This document shows, one piece after another, positions 36,901 to 46,379 of a DNA stretch of 64,000 nt. Position numbers and translations under genes: made by a program. The DNA is from Paludibacteraceae bacterium (GTDB taxonomy: Bacteria; Bacteroidota; Bacteroidia; Bacteroidales; Paludibacteraceae), in contig JAFWOU010000034.1 in the NCBI GenBank assembly GCA_017509715.1, positions 1-64,000 on the forward strand, written 5' to 3'. The first letter of the stretch is position 1. The number at the start of each line of letters is the position of its first letter. The notes beneath the pieces were generated by a model. That model was given only the letters and a program-made list of their open reading frames with translations, was not told where the DNA came from and searched no databases.

Positions 36901-39900
36901 ACGGACGGATCGATGAGCAGTATTAGTTCGATTGCTTGTGAAGATGACCGAACGTTATCTGATAACGCATTTGTGAAAACAGACTATATTTTTGATGGAT
37001 GGAAAGCAAATGTGGATGTAACTATCGGTGACGCTACTGTTACGGCCGGAACACTCATTAGTGATGGCGCAACTATCCAAAACATCCATAGCGATATAAC
37101 TCTTACGGCTCAATGGACACATTGTTCCGGTCCGAGTATTACTGCCAATGGTAGATCCGGAATAACAGATGGTGCTCATTATGTGGGAGATGCTTTAGGA
37201 ACACTTTCTGTTACTGCTTCTGCAGGAAATGGTGGAGAATTAAGTTATAAGTGGTATCAATATGATGATGCGGGGGGAAAAGTTAAACCATATACAGAGG
37301 CATACGGAACGAATAACACTTCGACATATAATATTCCGAGTAATGCCACCTGTACGGCTCGACATTATTTCTGTGTGGTTAGTGAGGAAGGCTGCTCCAC
37401 AACAAGAGAAGGCGATCCTTCCGGTGCCTTGACGTTGACAGAAGCTACTTACTCTGTGACATACAATAAGAATGGAGATGGCGCTGGAGGTGCAGGAAGT
37501 GTGACGGGAACAGTCCCGAGCGATGCAACGGCTTATAGCAGTGGAGATAGTGTGGTTGTAAAAGATCCGGGTAGCTTAGCGTTAACGAATTATACATTTA
37601 TTGGCTGGAATGATAAGGCTGACGGAAGCGGAACGTATGCTTCGCCGGGAGCGCGTATCAAGATGTCGGGCGACTTGACCCTCTATGCTGTATGGCAATC
37701 TGCATCGAGTTGTCCTGGAAGTTCGGGCGGCACGGTGTTCGCGTTGACGATGAAGACCAACACAAACACGACCAAGAACATAGGTATTGGTGAATCTGTA
37801 TTATTAGGAACAACCTATGCAACTACTTTGACAGGAGGTAATGTGTCCTTCACGGATGTGGGAACACGTACTAGTGGAAGAAACGATACTAAAGCTATAT
37901 TACAAAAAGGCGGATCCGGCAATAAGGACAAAATCTACTTCGGCGGTAATGATGCAATGATGACGATCTATTTGGATTGCGCATTAGAGGAAGGGGATGT
38001 CATTACCTATACGGGCGGTGATACTCAATTGTCATTCACTACTACACCGGTTTATGGTAATTCGGTATATACAAGCTCTAAATCCTATACCATACCGAAT
38101 GCGAGTGCTCTGATTGGAAAGAAGATTATCTATTGTTGGCGTAAGACGACGACCAGTTTTAGCGTAACAGACATTTCTATCACTCGTCCGGCATCAGAAT
38201 ATACAGGTTTAAGCGTGACGAAAGATCCGAGTGCCGGTTCGGCAAGTGCGCCGAGCATCTCGGCTACTTCGGTAGAGCAAGGCAGCGGTGTGACGGTAAT
38301 AGCCGGAAGTGCGGCTTCGGGCTATGTGTTCTTGGGCTGGGAGTCGGAGAATGGTACCTTTGCTAATGCATCCAACCTCTCGACTACCTTTACGCCGACG
38401 GCTGATAATGCCGTTGCAACGGCAAGGTATGCGGCGGTAAAGACTATTACAATCAAGTTCCTGCATAATGGGAATACTGAAGGATGGACCGTTCAGGGAG
38501 TAACAACATATCCGGCCGATCAGACCCGTTCGATTAGCGTCAGCGGCGACTGGACGGTACTGACGTTCTCTAATGTTTATGCTGTAAGTAATATTGATTT
38601 GGCTTGCACTGGTCATGATTGGGACTATCTGAATACCTCTACGAAAGTAACAGACGACGCATGCTACAACTGGGATGGAACCGAGCGTGACTGTTGTCTA
38701 CCTTTATCCGCGCCGACAAGTTTGACTTGTTCGGAGCACACGAGCAGCAGTTTAACGTTTACATGGACCAAAGCAGCCAACGCCAGCGGATACACGGCTA
38801 CATTGTATAGCGATGAGGAATGTGAATCAGAGGTGGCAACCGAAGCACTCAGCGATGTGAATACCGTAACTTTCTCCGGCTTGACACCCAACGCAACCTA
38901 TTATTGCAAGGTGCAGTCGAAAGGCGATGGTTCTACTTATTGCGTGGATGGCGGTACGACTGCTGCACAAAACGGAACAACAGATGCTCCTACCGCTCCG
39001 ACATTCTCTCCGGCGAGCGGTTCGACGGTTAGTGGTAGTCAAACGATAACCATTACCGGTCATTCGGGAAGTACGGTTTACTATGCGTGGGCAACAAGTG
39101 CACAAGATGCAGCTGCTATCTATAATGGCGGTAGTGGTAGTCACGGCACAGCCGATGCAGGTACAGCCTCTGTTACGGTTCAAAGCAGCAAAACGCTCTA
39201 TGCTATTTCGCGTCTCAGTGATGTGAATAGTTCCGTTAGCTCGGCTTCTTATACGGTAGATGATACTGCTCCGACGCTGAGTTCGTCTGTTCCGACGAAT
39301 GGCGCAACGGATGTAGCTGTCAGCGGTACCATCGTGCTGACCTTTAGTGAAGCGATAGCCTCTGTAGATGGTAGCAAGTTCTCACTAACCGGTGCCACTA
39401 AGGGTGCTGTAGCAAAAGATGGTTCGGATGCAAAGAAAGTAAACATCGCTTATTCCGGAGCATCGAACTCAGCTACCGTTACTCTGACTACAGCTGCCGG
39501 AGCCGTAACTGATGCGGTTGGAAATACAAGTGCCGCCCTGAGCAATATTAGCTTTACAACAGAAGCGGCAGGTCCTGTTGATTGTGTAATCTTCTCTTTG
39601 GAGGATGAAATTGGTTCTGCTGAAATTACCCATAATAAAAATGATAAAACAATAATAACGACTGGAATATCCTATTTCTTCGAGTCCGGTGAGGATAGAA
39701 TAAAGCTTACACCCAAATCAGGAAGTAAATTCAAAAACGGTGATGCAATATCGATAAGCGGAAAGGTGAATAAAGCTGATAAGAATTTTGGTATTAAGGT
39801 TTGGGCATCTGATGGTTCCACATCTGCAGGTGAATTTAATGTGACAGGCTCCACTTCCGATAAGGGTGCCTCATGTTCTGGTACCCTTACACTAGCGAGT

Positions 39901-42900
39901 GATGAGAGTTATATTTATATAGGAAGATATGCAAGTACTGGAACTACAATCCAAGTATTGGAGATAGAGGGAGAATGTGCAGCCTCCTGCTCTACTCCGG
40001 CTGCTCCGACTTCTCCGACGAATGGCGCAACCACTACGAATACACAAGCCGTAAGTTGGACGGATGAAAGCAACAGTGCATGGGAAGTGTATGTAAGTAC
40101 GAGTAGCAGTACGCCTTCCGCAAGTCAGGCTCCTACGGCAGAACCGGCATCTACTTCTTACACTTTCACCGACTTGACGGCTTCTACGGAATATCATTGG
40201 TGGGTACGTTCTGTTTGCGATGAGACACATAAGAGTGCATGGGTAGTAGGAACAAGTTTCACCACATCTGCTGCTGATGTTACCGCTCCGACGTTGAGTT
40301 CGTCCACACCGGAAGATGACGCAACGGGCGTAGGTGTGAGCGGAAACATCGTGCTGACGTTTAGCGAGAATGTGACCATCAACGATGCTTCGAAATTCTC
40401 GTTAACCGGTGGCGCCGGTACATTGAATACAGCCAGCGCAAGCGCAAGTGGCGCAGATGTTACTATCCCTTACACCGGTTTGGCATATAACACTACTTAT
40501 ACGCTGGCAACTGCTGCTGAGGCTGTTAAGGATGGATCAAACAATAAGAATGCTGCGTTGAGCGACATCACTTTCACGACACTATCTGCAACAGGTTCTT
40601 GTAACGAACTGAATTATGTATGGCAGACAGGTTCGTCTAAAACGCCGAAGGGTGTTTCACATACGTATGCCGATAGCGATGTTGCAATGATTGATAACGA
40701 CGAAGATGCAACAACTCATATCACAATCAGTGGAACTAACTACGCACAGAAAGACGGAAGTAAGGGCTCGCTCAATTTAGCAAAAGCAAAAGACAACAAC
40801 TTCCTCCTCACAGCTGCAAGCGGTTATGTAATCGACTCTGTGTATTTCTATGGTAAGTTAGAAGACGGCGCATGCCGTATGAGTACGGACGGTTCCGCAT
40901 GGACAACAACCTTAGGAGATGGTTCTACGGGAGAGAAAGTATATGCTATAGGCGTAGGAACGCCGTATTTCGGACTGAAGAATAATGATGAAGATTCTCC
41001 TGCGGGTGTATGGATCCGTACGATGATGGTAAAGGTATGCCCTGCGGGAACAACCTATACGGTTAGCTACAATGCAAATGGTCATGGTACGGCACCTGAT
41101 GCAGAGACAGATATTGCTCCCGGATCTACCATCAGTGCTCCGGATGAGCCGACAGCAGATTGCTGGACGTTTAACGGATGGTATAAAGAGAGCGCGTGCA
41201 CGAGCGCGTGGAACTTCGCCGAAGATGAGGTGAATAGTAATATCACCCTTTACGCAAAGTGGACCAGTAATAAGGCACGTGTGAAAGGCTTGGATTATGG
41301 TGAGACCGATTACACCGTTACTCCTGCCGAAACAGGTGACGCTATCACGGTAACGCCGGTAAGCGCATCGGGCGTAACCTATAAATGGTACTCTAATACA
41401 AGCGATGATGTGACCGGTTGGAGTGAGATTCCGAGTGCAGAAACTGCGTCTTATTCTCCGTCTATCGCATCGGTAGGAACGACCTACTACTGGGCTGTGC
41501 TGGTTCATGAATGCGGTAATGATACTACGAGTTCCGTTCGTATTAATGTAGCTGCTTCTAAGACAGACCCGACAATCGCTTGGGGTAATGTTAAGTTAGG
41601 TAGTGTTGACGCTACACCGACTTATGGTGGTGGCGGTTATACGTTAACCGGTACTATCAATGCAGGCGATGATGCTACTCCGACATTGGATGCCAGCATG
41701 ATTTCTGCTGATGGTGGAATAGTGATTACGGATAAGAGTGTGAACGACGCAAGCAAGACCTTTAGCCTGACATTCGATGTGACGGCGGCATTTGATACTA
41801 CGCAAGCGAAGATCACCAACATTCATTTCTCGCTGCCGAGCAACTCGACCTACAACGACACCGTCTTCTCTACAGACTTAAGTTTTGATAAATGCTCCGG
41901 CGGTAGTTATTCTACGGATGTATATGTAGTAGGATATACCAACGCAACCGGAACAAGCGCATCGAGTTCTGCTGCTAATAAAGCATTGAAGGTAGCTAAA
42001 TCCTGGATATCTACAGCCAGCCCATCCTTTACGGATAAGACGAGCGCCGATGTATTTACGATTTCAGCTACTAATGCGAGCTATTATTGGAAGCAATCGA
42101 ATCAAACGATTATCAATACAACCAGTGGTGCAACTATGAGAATGTACAAGGTAGGAAAGAATTCATGTACTATAGAATGGACTAATTCCAGCCTCTCTTT
42201 CAGTAAAGTGCGGATCATAGGTAGAAACGAAAGCGATGATCCAAGTACCGTAACTGTTTCCAACGGAACGGAGGAGAAAACCTTTACTTTTGCAGGAGAA
42301 AAGCAAGGTGAACTGCAGATACAAGAAGTGTCCATGGAATTTGTACACGGTAGCAAAAAAGGTGTGCGTATAAAAGGAGATGGTGCAAAAGAAATCTCTG
42401 CTATCATCGAACTTGTACCTACAGGTTCTGATGGTGCCGGAACCGGAACGGCTACCACGTTGCAATGGAAGAGCGGAAAAGCTCCGAGCAATATCAGCGG
42501 ATGGGATGGCGAAAAGATTGTCAAAGCGCAATCGGATGACGATTTCACTTGCGTAGCAGAGCAGACGAGCGCTACAAACTCGGTAGGAGCCATCACGTAT
42601 GCCTCGGATAATACCGATGTGGCTACGGTGAATGAGACTACCGGCGAGGTTGATATCGTAGCCGGAGCTGCCGGTGGAGAGGCTACTATCACCGCCACAA
42701 TGGCTCGTAGCGGATGTTTCATGCGATCGACTATCTCTTATACCATCTCGGTAGCTGAGTTAGAGTGTGCGATAGACCCGGGTACGCTGAGCGCAAGCGC
42801 GACCAGCAAGTGTAAAACAGCGGACGTAACCCTGACGCTGAGCGATTATACGACTGCCGGAACGACCCTCCAATGGTACAAGTCCGGAACGGCAGAGCCG

Positions 42901-45732
42901 CTGACGGACGGCAGTAAGTATGATATAGAAGGCGCCACGATGACGACCGCCGAAGCTGGTACGTACTATGTGAAAGTGACGCTTACCGAGGCCGAATGCT
43001 CGCTGACCTCTAACAACGTGACGATAACCAACAAGGGCGGTGCTGCATCCGTATCCAAGTTGGTTAATCAATGGTATATTAAGAAAGGTCGTGTAACGCC
43101 GGATATCGCTTTGTGGCGTTTGGGCGAGGGAAGTTCGTATGTGGCTAATTCCGCTAAAGCCGATGGTGTAGCTCTGACAGACCAATTAGGCGGCTGTACA
43201 GTTATCGCACGCGGCAGCACAATCTATCTGAGCGGAGCTGATCCGGCAGGTATCTCGGCAGTAGGCGATGTGTCACTGACCGTACAGGTACAAGACGAGT
43301 GTGGAAATACAGCCACCTCTGATGCTATCACCATCCATAAACAAGTGGCTACCGACAAGCACGAATTGGCATTTGTGACTACCGGTACAGACTATAAGGA
43401 AAAAGAGTTTACTGAGGATGCTTGGACTGCCGGTATTAAAGCAGCCAACTCTACCGGCTTGGCTCTGTATCAGGTACTGAAAGATACCTTTAAGATCCAG
43501 GCAACCAACATCTATGCTTCTGATGACGAGAAGAAAATACGCGAGTACTACTCGCAGTTCGATATCATCTGTATCACCGACTATCCGAATACCAAGACGA
43601 AGGGTAAGAATAGCAAGAGCTATGTTGATGCAATGGGTTCGCTGATTGATATCCGTCCTGTCCTGACGATGGAGGCATGGGTAAGTGGTTTGGATAACTG
43701 GCGTAACAAAGGTGTCGTAGGTACGCGTACTACTCCGTCCAAACGTCAGTATAACATGTACCTGCAATGTAAAGACCACGAGATATTCGAAGGTGTTAAA
43801 ATTCAGCAAATCGGCTACGGTGATGATGCTCTGTTCAAGGTAAATATGGTCGACAGTACCCAATCCAGATATGCGCAATTGGATGCAGTAGGTAAAGATA
43901 GCCACGCAACGGATACAGCGGCTCTCCAAGGTTTCACTACCGGTGATATGGATCTGTTGGCATTAGGTCTGATAGATAACGGATCGGGTACAAATCTCCA
44001 AGTCGGCGCTGAACGTCAAAATGTAATGACTGCACGTATGATGATATTGGGAGTTAACAGTTACGCAATGGAGCGTCTGTCCGATGACGGTATGCGAGTG
44101 ATCGTAAATGCACTACAGTATCTGACCAAAAAGCGAGCAGAGGATATTAGTGACTGCTCCACTTACTTTGTGGGGACTGAAGATGAAAATTGGAATAACC
44201 CTGCTAACTGGCGTTCGGGAACTTTGCCATATAGCAATCAAGAAGCACGTATCTTGCAGCCGGTAGTCGTAACCGACACCCGTAAGATCGCAAGTGTGAA
44301 GATTGTTGCGGATGGTACATTCCAAGATCAAGAGGCACACGGAAGTCTCACCATAGCTTCGACCGGAGCACTGATTGTTGAAAGTAAGATTCAGTCGTCG
44401 ATTGGTCCGGATGTGCTTAGTGGCTATCCTACGGAGACAAGTCATATCACTATACAGACTGATGAGTCAGGTCAAGGAGCGCTTATCTTCGATAACTCCA
44501 ATGGCGAGACGCAAGCTACGGTAGATCTCTATAGTAAGGGCTGCAATGATGGTAGCTATAAGTTCCAATACTTTGCTTCGCCATTTATGGATATCTCCAG
44601 TTGGGCTTTCGGAGATGCGTATATCTATACCCATGACGAGAGTCTGGATCCGGAATGGACACAACTCCGCTATGGTGAAGATGTATCTGCTTTCCAAGGA
44701 TTAGCCATTACGGCTGATGGCGCTGCGAGAAATTATACCATAGATGGAACATTAGCCTCCACGAACTCGCACACGTACAATCTGACCTACACGGACGGAA
44801 AGGCTAAAAAGAAAGGAACAAACGTTATTGGTAACTCTTGGTCGGCTCCTATTCAGATTACGCGCATTGATGACTCTGATTTTGATAATCCGAGTAATTT
44901 CGAGGGTGTTATCTATATTTACAACGCGGGTCGCGACGTGCTGGTAGATGGTAATGTATATGCATCTGTAGGCAACTCAGAACCGGGACAATGGCAATCC
45001 ATACCTGTAGATTTGGCTAAGACTGAGGAATGGGAGCATAAACGTCAGATTCCGGCCTTCCAAGCATTCCAGATGAAAGTAAATGCTGCTACAGAGTTCA
45101 CGTTGGATTATAATAAACACGTGCGCCAAGAGGCTACAATAGGCGTAAACAACCACAATGAGAAACTTCATGCTCCGCGTAGAACTATGCGTGCAGAGGA
45201 GGTTAAAGTACTTCGCCTCTGCGTAGAGGATGCACAAGTAGGCAAATCGTATATCTATCTCTGTGAGGGTGATCAGTTTACAGAAGAACGCGACCGCGGA
45301 TGGGAAGCACAACAGACTGTCGGAAGCGGAAAGTATGGTAAATTGTACGCAATAGATCAGGCACAAGACTATATGATGTCTATAGCTCGTGAATCGCTGG
45401 AAGGAACGCCGGTTGGATTCATAAGTGGTCTTTCTACAGAGTATACAATCACTTTCAATGAGACAGAAGGAACGTATTATTTGAACGATCTGGAGACACA
45501 GCAATCGACGCTGATTCAAGAGGGTGAGAGCTATTCCTTCACCACGACGAAGGGTAACCATCCGAACCGCTTCATCATCAGCGCAATACCGTTCGACAAA
45601 CCGGGAATGGCTACCGGTGTGACGGATCTGGATGCTGATGCTCCGAAAGTGCAGAAGGTAATCTACAATGACAAACTGTTTATCATCCGCGGCGGTAAGG
45701 TGTTCAGCGCAGATGGACAGTTGGTAAAATGA
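33976..45732 (+). CDS. Giant multi-domain exported surface protein (3918 residues)
   Basis: An unusual 50-residue N-terminal extension precedes the signal core (WKYVAMMALLLTLVCG, likely cleavage after VWA at residue 72). Part of the extension is encoded by GTCAACCGACG repeats. Domains seen, with rough residues: starch-binding CBM26-like segments (474-490, 871-890), an Ig-like domain (655-755), InlB/Listeria-type repeats ending in LYAxW (570-650, 964-1050, 1157-1240, 2362-2435), FN3-like domains (1575-1665, 2005-2085), SbsA-type Ig domains beginning APTLSSS (1760, 2105), a bacterial Ig-2-like part (2870-2920), and an alpha/beta region (3131-3390). The last residues, LFIIRGGKVFSADGQLVK, resemble the end of the protein at 55664. 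It is probably a surface adhesin or glycan binder. The export route is not shown. Confidence 0.85.
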   Translation: MKNYLLVNRALAAEKNINYFINLFSRVKEHSSPTVNRRSTDGQSQRQYTFGVWKYVAMMALLLTLVCGQVWAETYTWSFANGSGTISETTTNFTSTSGSKTLIYDGGKSCGWGGDSGNKYLQMGGRSGYSNETPNDRFFKFLAPSSSGTISISYAGTVSTTEISAGSNGSLVWDVISPTANATSTSRIITGLTAGSTYVYISCPSNKSYIKSITWTDASSPLRRIYYSEMKTCVWETALESGASFTAHNSAIGLNGKGGSGWNSYFSNYLNISSSGGYATVSFSPALSLVSNESDKGRIRIYYSTTQANKNLSLEMNGSSAGTYNALLQYRTYVAEYTIPDATTNVSSIKMSQSGSGGIVIFAIEVLTYPSADESWALKGFGDWSTGTPMTGTGTVTCTKSLSADETYQFKVVETSTNTWYGSSDHKIGGTKTTSALPSGTATNIYLNTTEAGTYNFSFNTSTKVLTVTYPNSYKVYYKNTGSWGSVKVYKFTSISSITGENAAWNSAPTVSTTEVKCGDTYYYTTTDGYKTIIFYNGSNSSNKTGDMDAASGIGKYVAGTDDTWSSFPTYTFTYNANGGSGNVPVDSNSPYTCGDNITVLGNVGSPSILTMAGYSFGGWSTSAGSGDEYAAGDTYSGITGNTTLYAIWTREAPTSVSLDGEWAYFPGQTISITAVPTGGTSDFTYQWQKYKNSAWSDLSNGTDATDGGTFSGVTTNNLQISGCTKNNTGTYRCVVSKAGLDVNSSDANIKIYTLNGNYHGSEWVSNDITYSSGTSGTVSLTLNANSVYQFKIYDNYAADFKRFGYATGNYVISPVTYDCGPGNDKADIRLFTGPAGTYTFTVNIAHVGDNAPYVSVSIAYPSVTHPAEGYAYFEKPTEWTNVYLYWYTNDGDRMTDEAGSPELVTTADICGTTYYYAPIGTTFANVKYKGNGSNYWTPLSTTGCSGKYMDETTYASPSWESFATYTISFAGNGNTDGSMSSISSIACEDDRTLSDNAFVKTDYIFDGWKANVDVTIGDATVTAGTLISDGATIQNIHSDITLTAQWTHCSGPSITANGRSGITDGAHYVGDALGTLSVTASAGNGGELSYKWYQYDDAGGKVKPYTEAYGTNNTSTYNIPSNATCTARHYFCVVSEEGCSTTREGDPSGALTLTEATYSVTYNKNGDGAGGAGSVTGTVPSDATAYSSGDSVVVKDPGSLALTNYTFIGWNDKADGSGTYASPGARIKMSGDLTLYAVWQSASSCPGSSGGTVFALTMKTNTNTTKNIGIGESVLLGTTYATTLTGGNVSFTDVGTRTSGRNDTKAILQKGGSGNKDKIYFGGNDAMMTIYLDCALEEGDVITYTGGDTQLSFTTTPVYGNSVYTSSKSYTIPNASALIGKKIIYCWRKTTTSFSVTDISITRPASEYTGLSVTKDPSAGSASAPSISATSVEQGSGVTVIAGSAASGYVFLGWESENGTFANASNLSTTFTPTADNAVATARYAAVKTITIKFLHNGNTEGWTVQGVTTYPADQTRSISVSGDWTVLTFSNVYAVSNIDLACTGHDWDYLNTSTKVTDDACYNWDGTERDCCLPLSAPTSLTCSEHTSSSLTFTWTKAANASGYTATLYSDEECESEVATEALSDVNTVTFSGLTPNATYYCKVQSKGDGSTYCVDGGTTAAQNGTTDAPTAPTFSPASGSTVSGSQTITITGHSGSTVYYAWATSAQDAAAIYNGGSGSHGTADAGTASVTVQSSKTLYAISRLSDVNSSVSSASYTVDDTAPTLSSSVPTNGATDVAVSGTIVLTFSEAIASVDGSKFSLTGATKGAVAKDGSDAKKVNIAYSGASNSATVTLTTAAGAVTDAVGNTSAALSNISFTTEAAGPVDCVIFSLEDEIGSAEITHNKNDKTIITTGISYFFESGEDRIKLTPKSGSKFKNGDAISISGKVNKADKNFGIKVWASDGSTSAGEFNVTGSTSDKGASCSGTLTLASDESYIYIGRYASTGTTIQVLEIEGECAASCSTPAAPTSPTNGATTTNTQAVSWTDESNSAWEVYVSTSSSTPSASQAPTAEPASTSYTFTDLTASTEYHWWVRSVCDETHKSAWVVGTSFTTSAADVTAPTLSSSTPEDDATGVGVSGNIVLTFSENVTINDASKFSLTGGAGTLNTASASASGADVTIPYTGLAYNTTYTLATAAEAVKDGSNNKNAALSDITFTTLSATGSCNELNYVWQTGSSKTPKGVSHTYADSDVAMIDNDEDATTHITISGTNYAQKDGSKGSLNLAKAKDNNFLLTAASGYVIDSVYFYGKLEDGACRMSTDGSAWTTTLGDGSTGEKVYAIGVGTPYFGLKNNDEDSPAGVWIRTMMVKVCPAGTTYTVSYNANGHGTAPDAETDIAPGSTISAPDEPTADCWTFNGWYKESACTSAWNFAEDEVNSNITLYAKWTSNKARVKGLDYGETDYTVTPAETGDAITVTPVSASGVTYKWYSNTSDDVTGWSEIPSAETASYSPSIASVGTTYYWAVLVHECGNDTTSSVRINVAASKTDPTIAWGNVKLGSVDATPTYGGGGYTLTGTINAGDDATPTLDASMISADGGIVITDKSVNDASKTFSLTFDVTAAFDTTQAKITNIHFSLPSNSTYNDTVFSTDLSFDKCSGGSYSTDVYVVGYTNATGTSASSSAANKALKVAKSWISTASPSFTDKTSADVFTISATNASYYWKQSNQTIINTTSGATMRMYKVGKNSCTIEWTNSSLSFSKVRIIGRNESDDPSTVTVSNGTEEKTFTFAGEKQGELQIQEVSMEFVHGSKKGVRIKGDGAKEISAIIELVPTGSDGAGTGTATTLQWKSGKAPSNISGWDGEKIVKAQSDDDFTCVAEQTSATNSVGAITYASDNTDVATVNETTGEVDIVAGAAGGEATITATMARSGCFMRSTISYTISVAELECAIDPGTLSASATSKCKTADVTLTLSDYTTAGTTLQWYKSGTAEPLTDGSKYDIEGATMTTAEAGTYYVKVTLTEAECSLTSNNVTITNKGGAASVSKLVNQWYIKKGRVTPDIALWRLGEGSSYVANSAKADGVALTDQLGGCTVIARGSTIYLSGADPAGISAVGDVSLTVQVQDECGNTATSDAITIHKQVATDKHELAFVTTGTDYKEKEFTEDAWTAGIKAANSTGLALYQVLKDTFKIQATNIYASDDEKKIREYYSQFDIICITDYPNTKTKGKNSKSYVDAMGSLIDIRPVLTMEAWVSGLDNWRNKGVVGTRTTPSKRQYNMYLQCKDHEIFEGVKIQQIGYGDDALFKVNMVDSTQSRYAQLDAVGKDSHATDTAALQGFTTGDMDLLALGLIDNGSGTNLQVGAERQNVMTARMMILGVNSYAMERLSDDGMRVIVNALQYLTKKRAEDISDCSTYFVGTEDENWNNPANWRSGTLPYSNQEARILQPVVVTDTRKIASVKIVADGTFQDQEAHGSLTIASTGALIVESKIQSSIGPDVLSGYPTETSHITIQTDESGQGALIFDNSNGETQATVDLYSKGCNDGSYKFQYFASPFMDISSWAFGDAYIYTHDESLDPEWTQLRYGEDVSAFQGLAITADGAARNYTIDGTLASTNSHTYNLTYTDGKAKKKGTNVIGNSWSAPIQITRIDDSDFDNPSNFEGVIYIYNAGRDVLVDGNVYASVGNSEPGQWQSIPVDLAKTEEWEHKRQIPAFQAFQMKVNAATEFTLDYNKHVRQEATIGVNNHNEKLHAPRRTMRAEEVKVLRLCVEDAQVGKSYIYLCEGDQFTEERDRGWEAQQTVGSGKYGKLYAIDQAQDYMMSIARESLEGTPVGFISGLSTEYTITFNETEGTYYLNDLETQQSTLIQEGESYSFTTTKGNHPNRFIISAIPFDKPGMATGVTDLDADAPKVQKVIYNDKLFIIRGGKVFSADGQLVK

Positions 45733-45760
45733 TGGATGAAAGAATTAAAGAATGATAGAT

Positions 45761-46165
45761 ATGAAAAGAGTGATTTTAATAAGCAGTTTGTTATTGACCA
45801 TCAGTTTTACAGTGGTGGCACAGATTGTCGGCGCAACTCAAGGCGGGGAACAAAAAGCATTCGGAGCTACGGCTCCGAGTGCTACCTTCCAATCAACGAG
45901 CAGTATGTCCAGTTCGGGAAGTACCTATAGCGCTAATCCGGAGCTAAACGCCGATGGTACCGCGGCGTATCAAGGTGAGACCTATTCGCCGGCAAAAACC
46001 ATCAGGCGCGCAGGCGGCGTAAGGAAGAATAGTTTTGGTGATAACCAGGACAACCCGGGTGATCCGAGTCCCCTCGGCGATGCGATGCTTCCGCTGACGC
46101 TCCTCGCATGCGCATACATGTGCCTGCGCCCGTTCCTTAAGAGAAAACGTGCGGCCGAGAGCTAA
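45761..46165 (+). CDS. Small exported protein with C-terminal PLGD-TM-KRKR tail
   Basis: The product of about 134 residues starts with a signal peptide (MKRVILISSLLLTISFTVVAQ). A Ser/Thr/Gly-rich body follows, and it ends SPLGDAMLPLTLLACAYMCL followed by RPFLKRKRAAES. A short motif, then a hydrophobic helix, then a basic cluster is the architecture of C-terminal sorting signals, although no known sortase motif is present. It starts 28 bases after the giant gene and is probably cotranscribed. The DNA for its tail recurs at 48676 and 50285 as relics. An ATG at 45752 is an alternative start. Confidence 0.7.
   Translation: MKRVILISSLLLTISFTVVAQIVGATQGGEQKAFGATAPSATFQSTSSMSSSGSTYSANPELNADGTAAYQGETYSPAKTIRRAGGVRKNSFGDNQDNPGDPSPLGDAMLPLTLLACAYMCLRPFLKRKRAAES
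46098..46163 (+). repeat. Tail repeat R1, copy a (intact gene end)
   Basis: This coding DNA for LLACAYMCLRPFLKRKRAAES is the parent form. Copies b (48676-48740) and c (50285-50351) are near identical but lack the gene body. Confidence 0.9.
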
Positions 46166-46172
46166 AAATCAA

Positions 46173-46209
46173 AAAAATGGCATACAAAATTTGTGTATGT
46201 CATTTTTTT
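46173..46209 (+). terminator. Terminator overlapping a promoter
   Basis: AAAAATGGCATACA pairs with TGTATGTCATTTTT (one G-T). The -33 TTG at 46191 is in the loop. Confidence 0.85.
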
Positions 46210-46221
46210 GTAGTACCTTTG
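46191..46221 (+). promoter_or_regulatory. Promoter for the RelE/ParE-like pair
   Basis: TTG at 46191-46193 and TACCTTTG at 46214-46221 have a 20-base spacer. Confidence 0.8.
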
Positions 46222-46247
46222 CAGCGAAAATCGAAAAGGAGAATTTT

Positions 46248-46379
46248 ATGAAGACGAATCCAGACATTGTTGAGTCTCCGATTTATGAGACCTCTCGTAT
46301 GGGTAGCGGCCAGGAGTATCTGACCGCAGACGAACTAATGCAGCGTCTTGAACCGCATATCCGCTCGTTGTTCAGATGA
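46248..46379 (+). CDS. Small putative antitoxin (43 residues)
   Basis: MKTNPDIVESPIYETSRMGS begins a 43-residue acidic protein whose stop overlaps the next start (ATGA). A GGAG lies before the ATG. A near-identical copy is kept at 50689 next to a deleted partner, which supports it being a real gene. It has no recognised fold. The antitoxin role is inferred from arrangement and size only. Confidence 0.7.
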   Translation: MKTNPDIVESPIYETSRMGSGQEYLTADELMQRLEPHIRSLFR

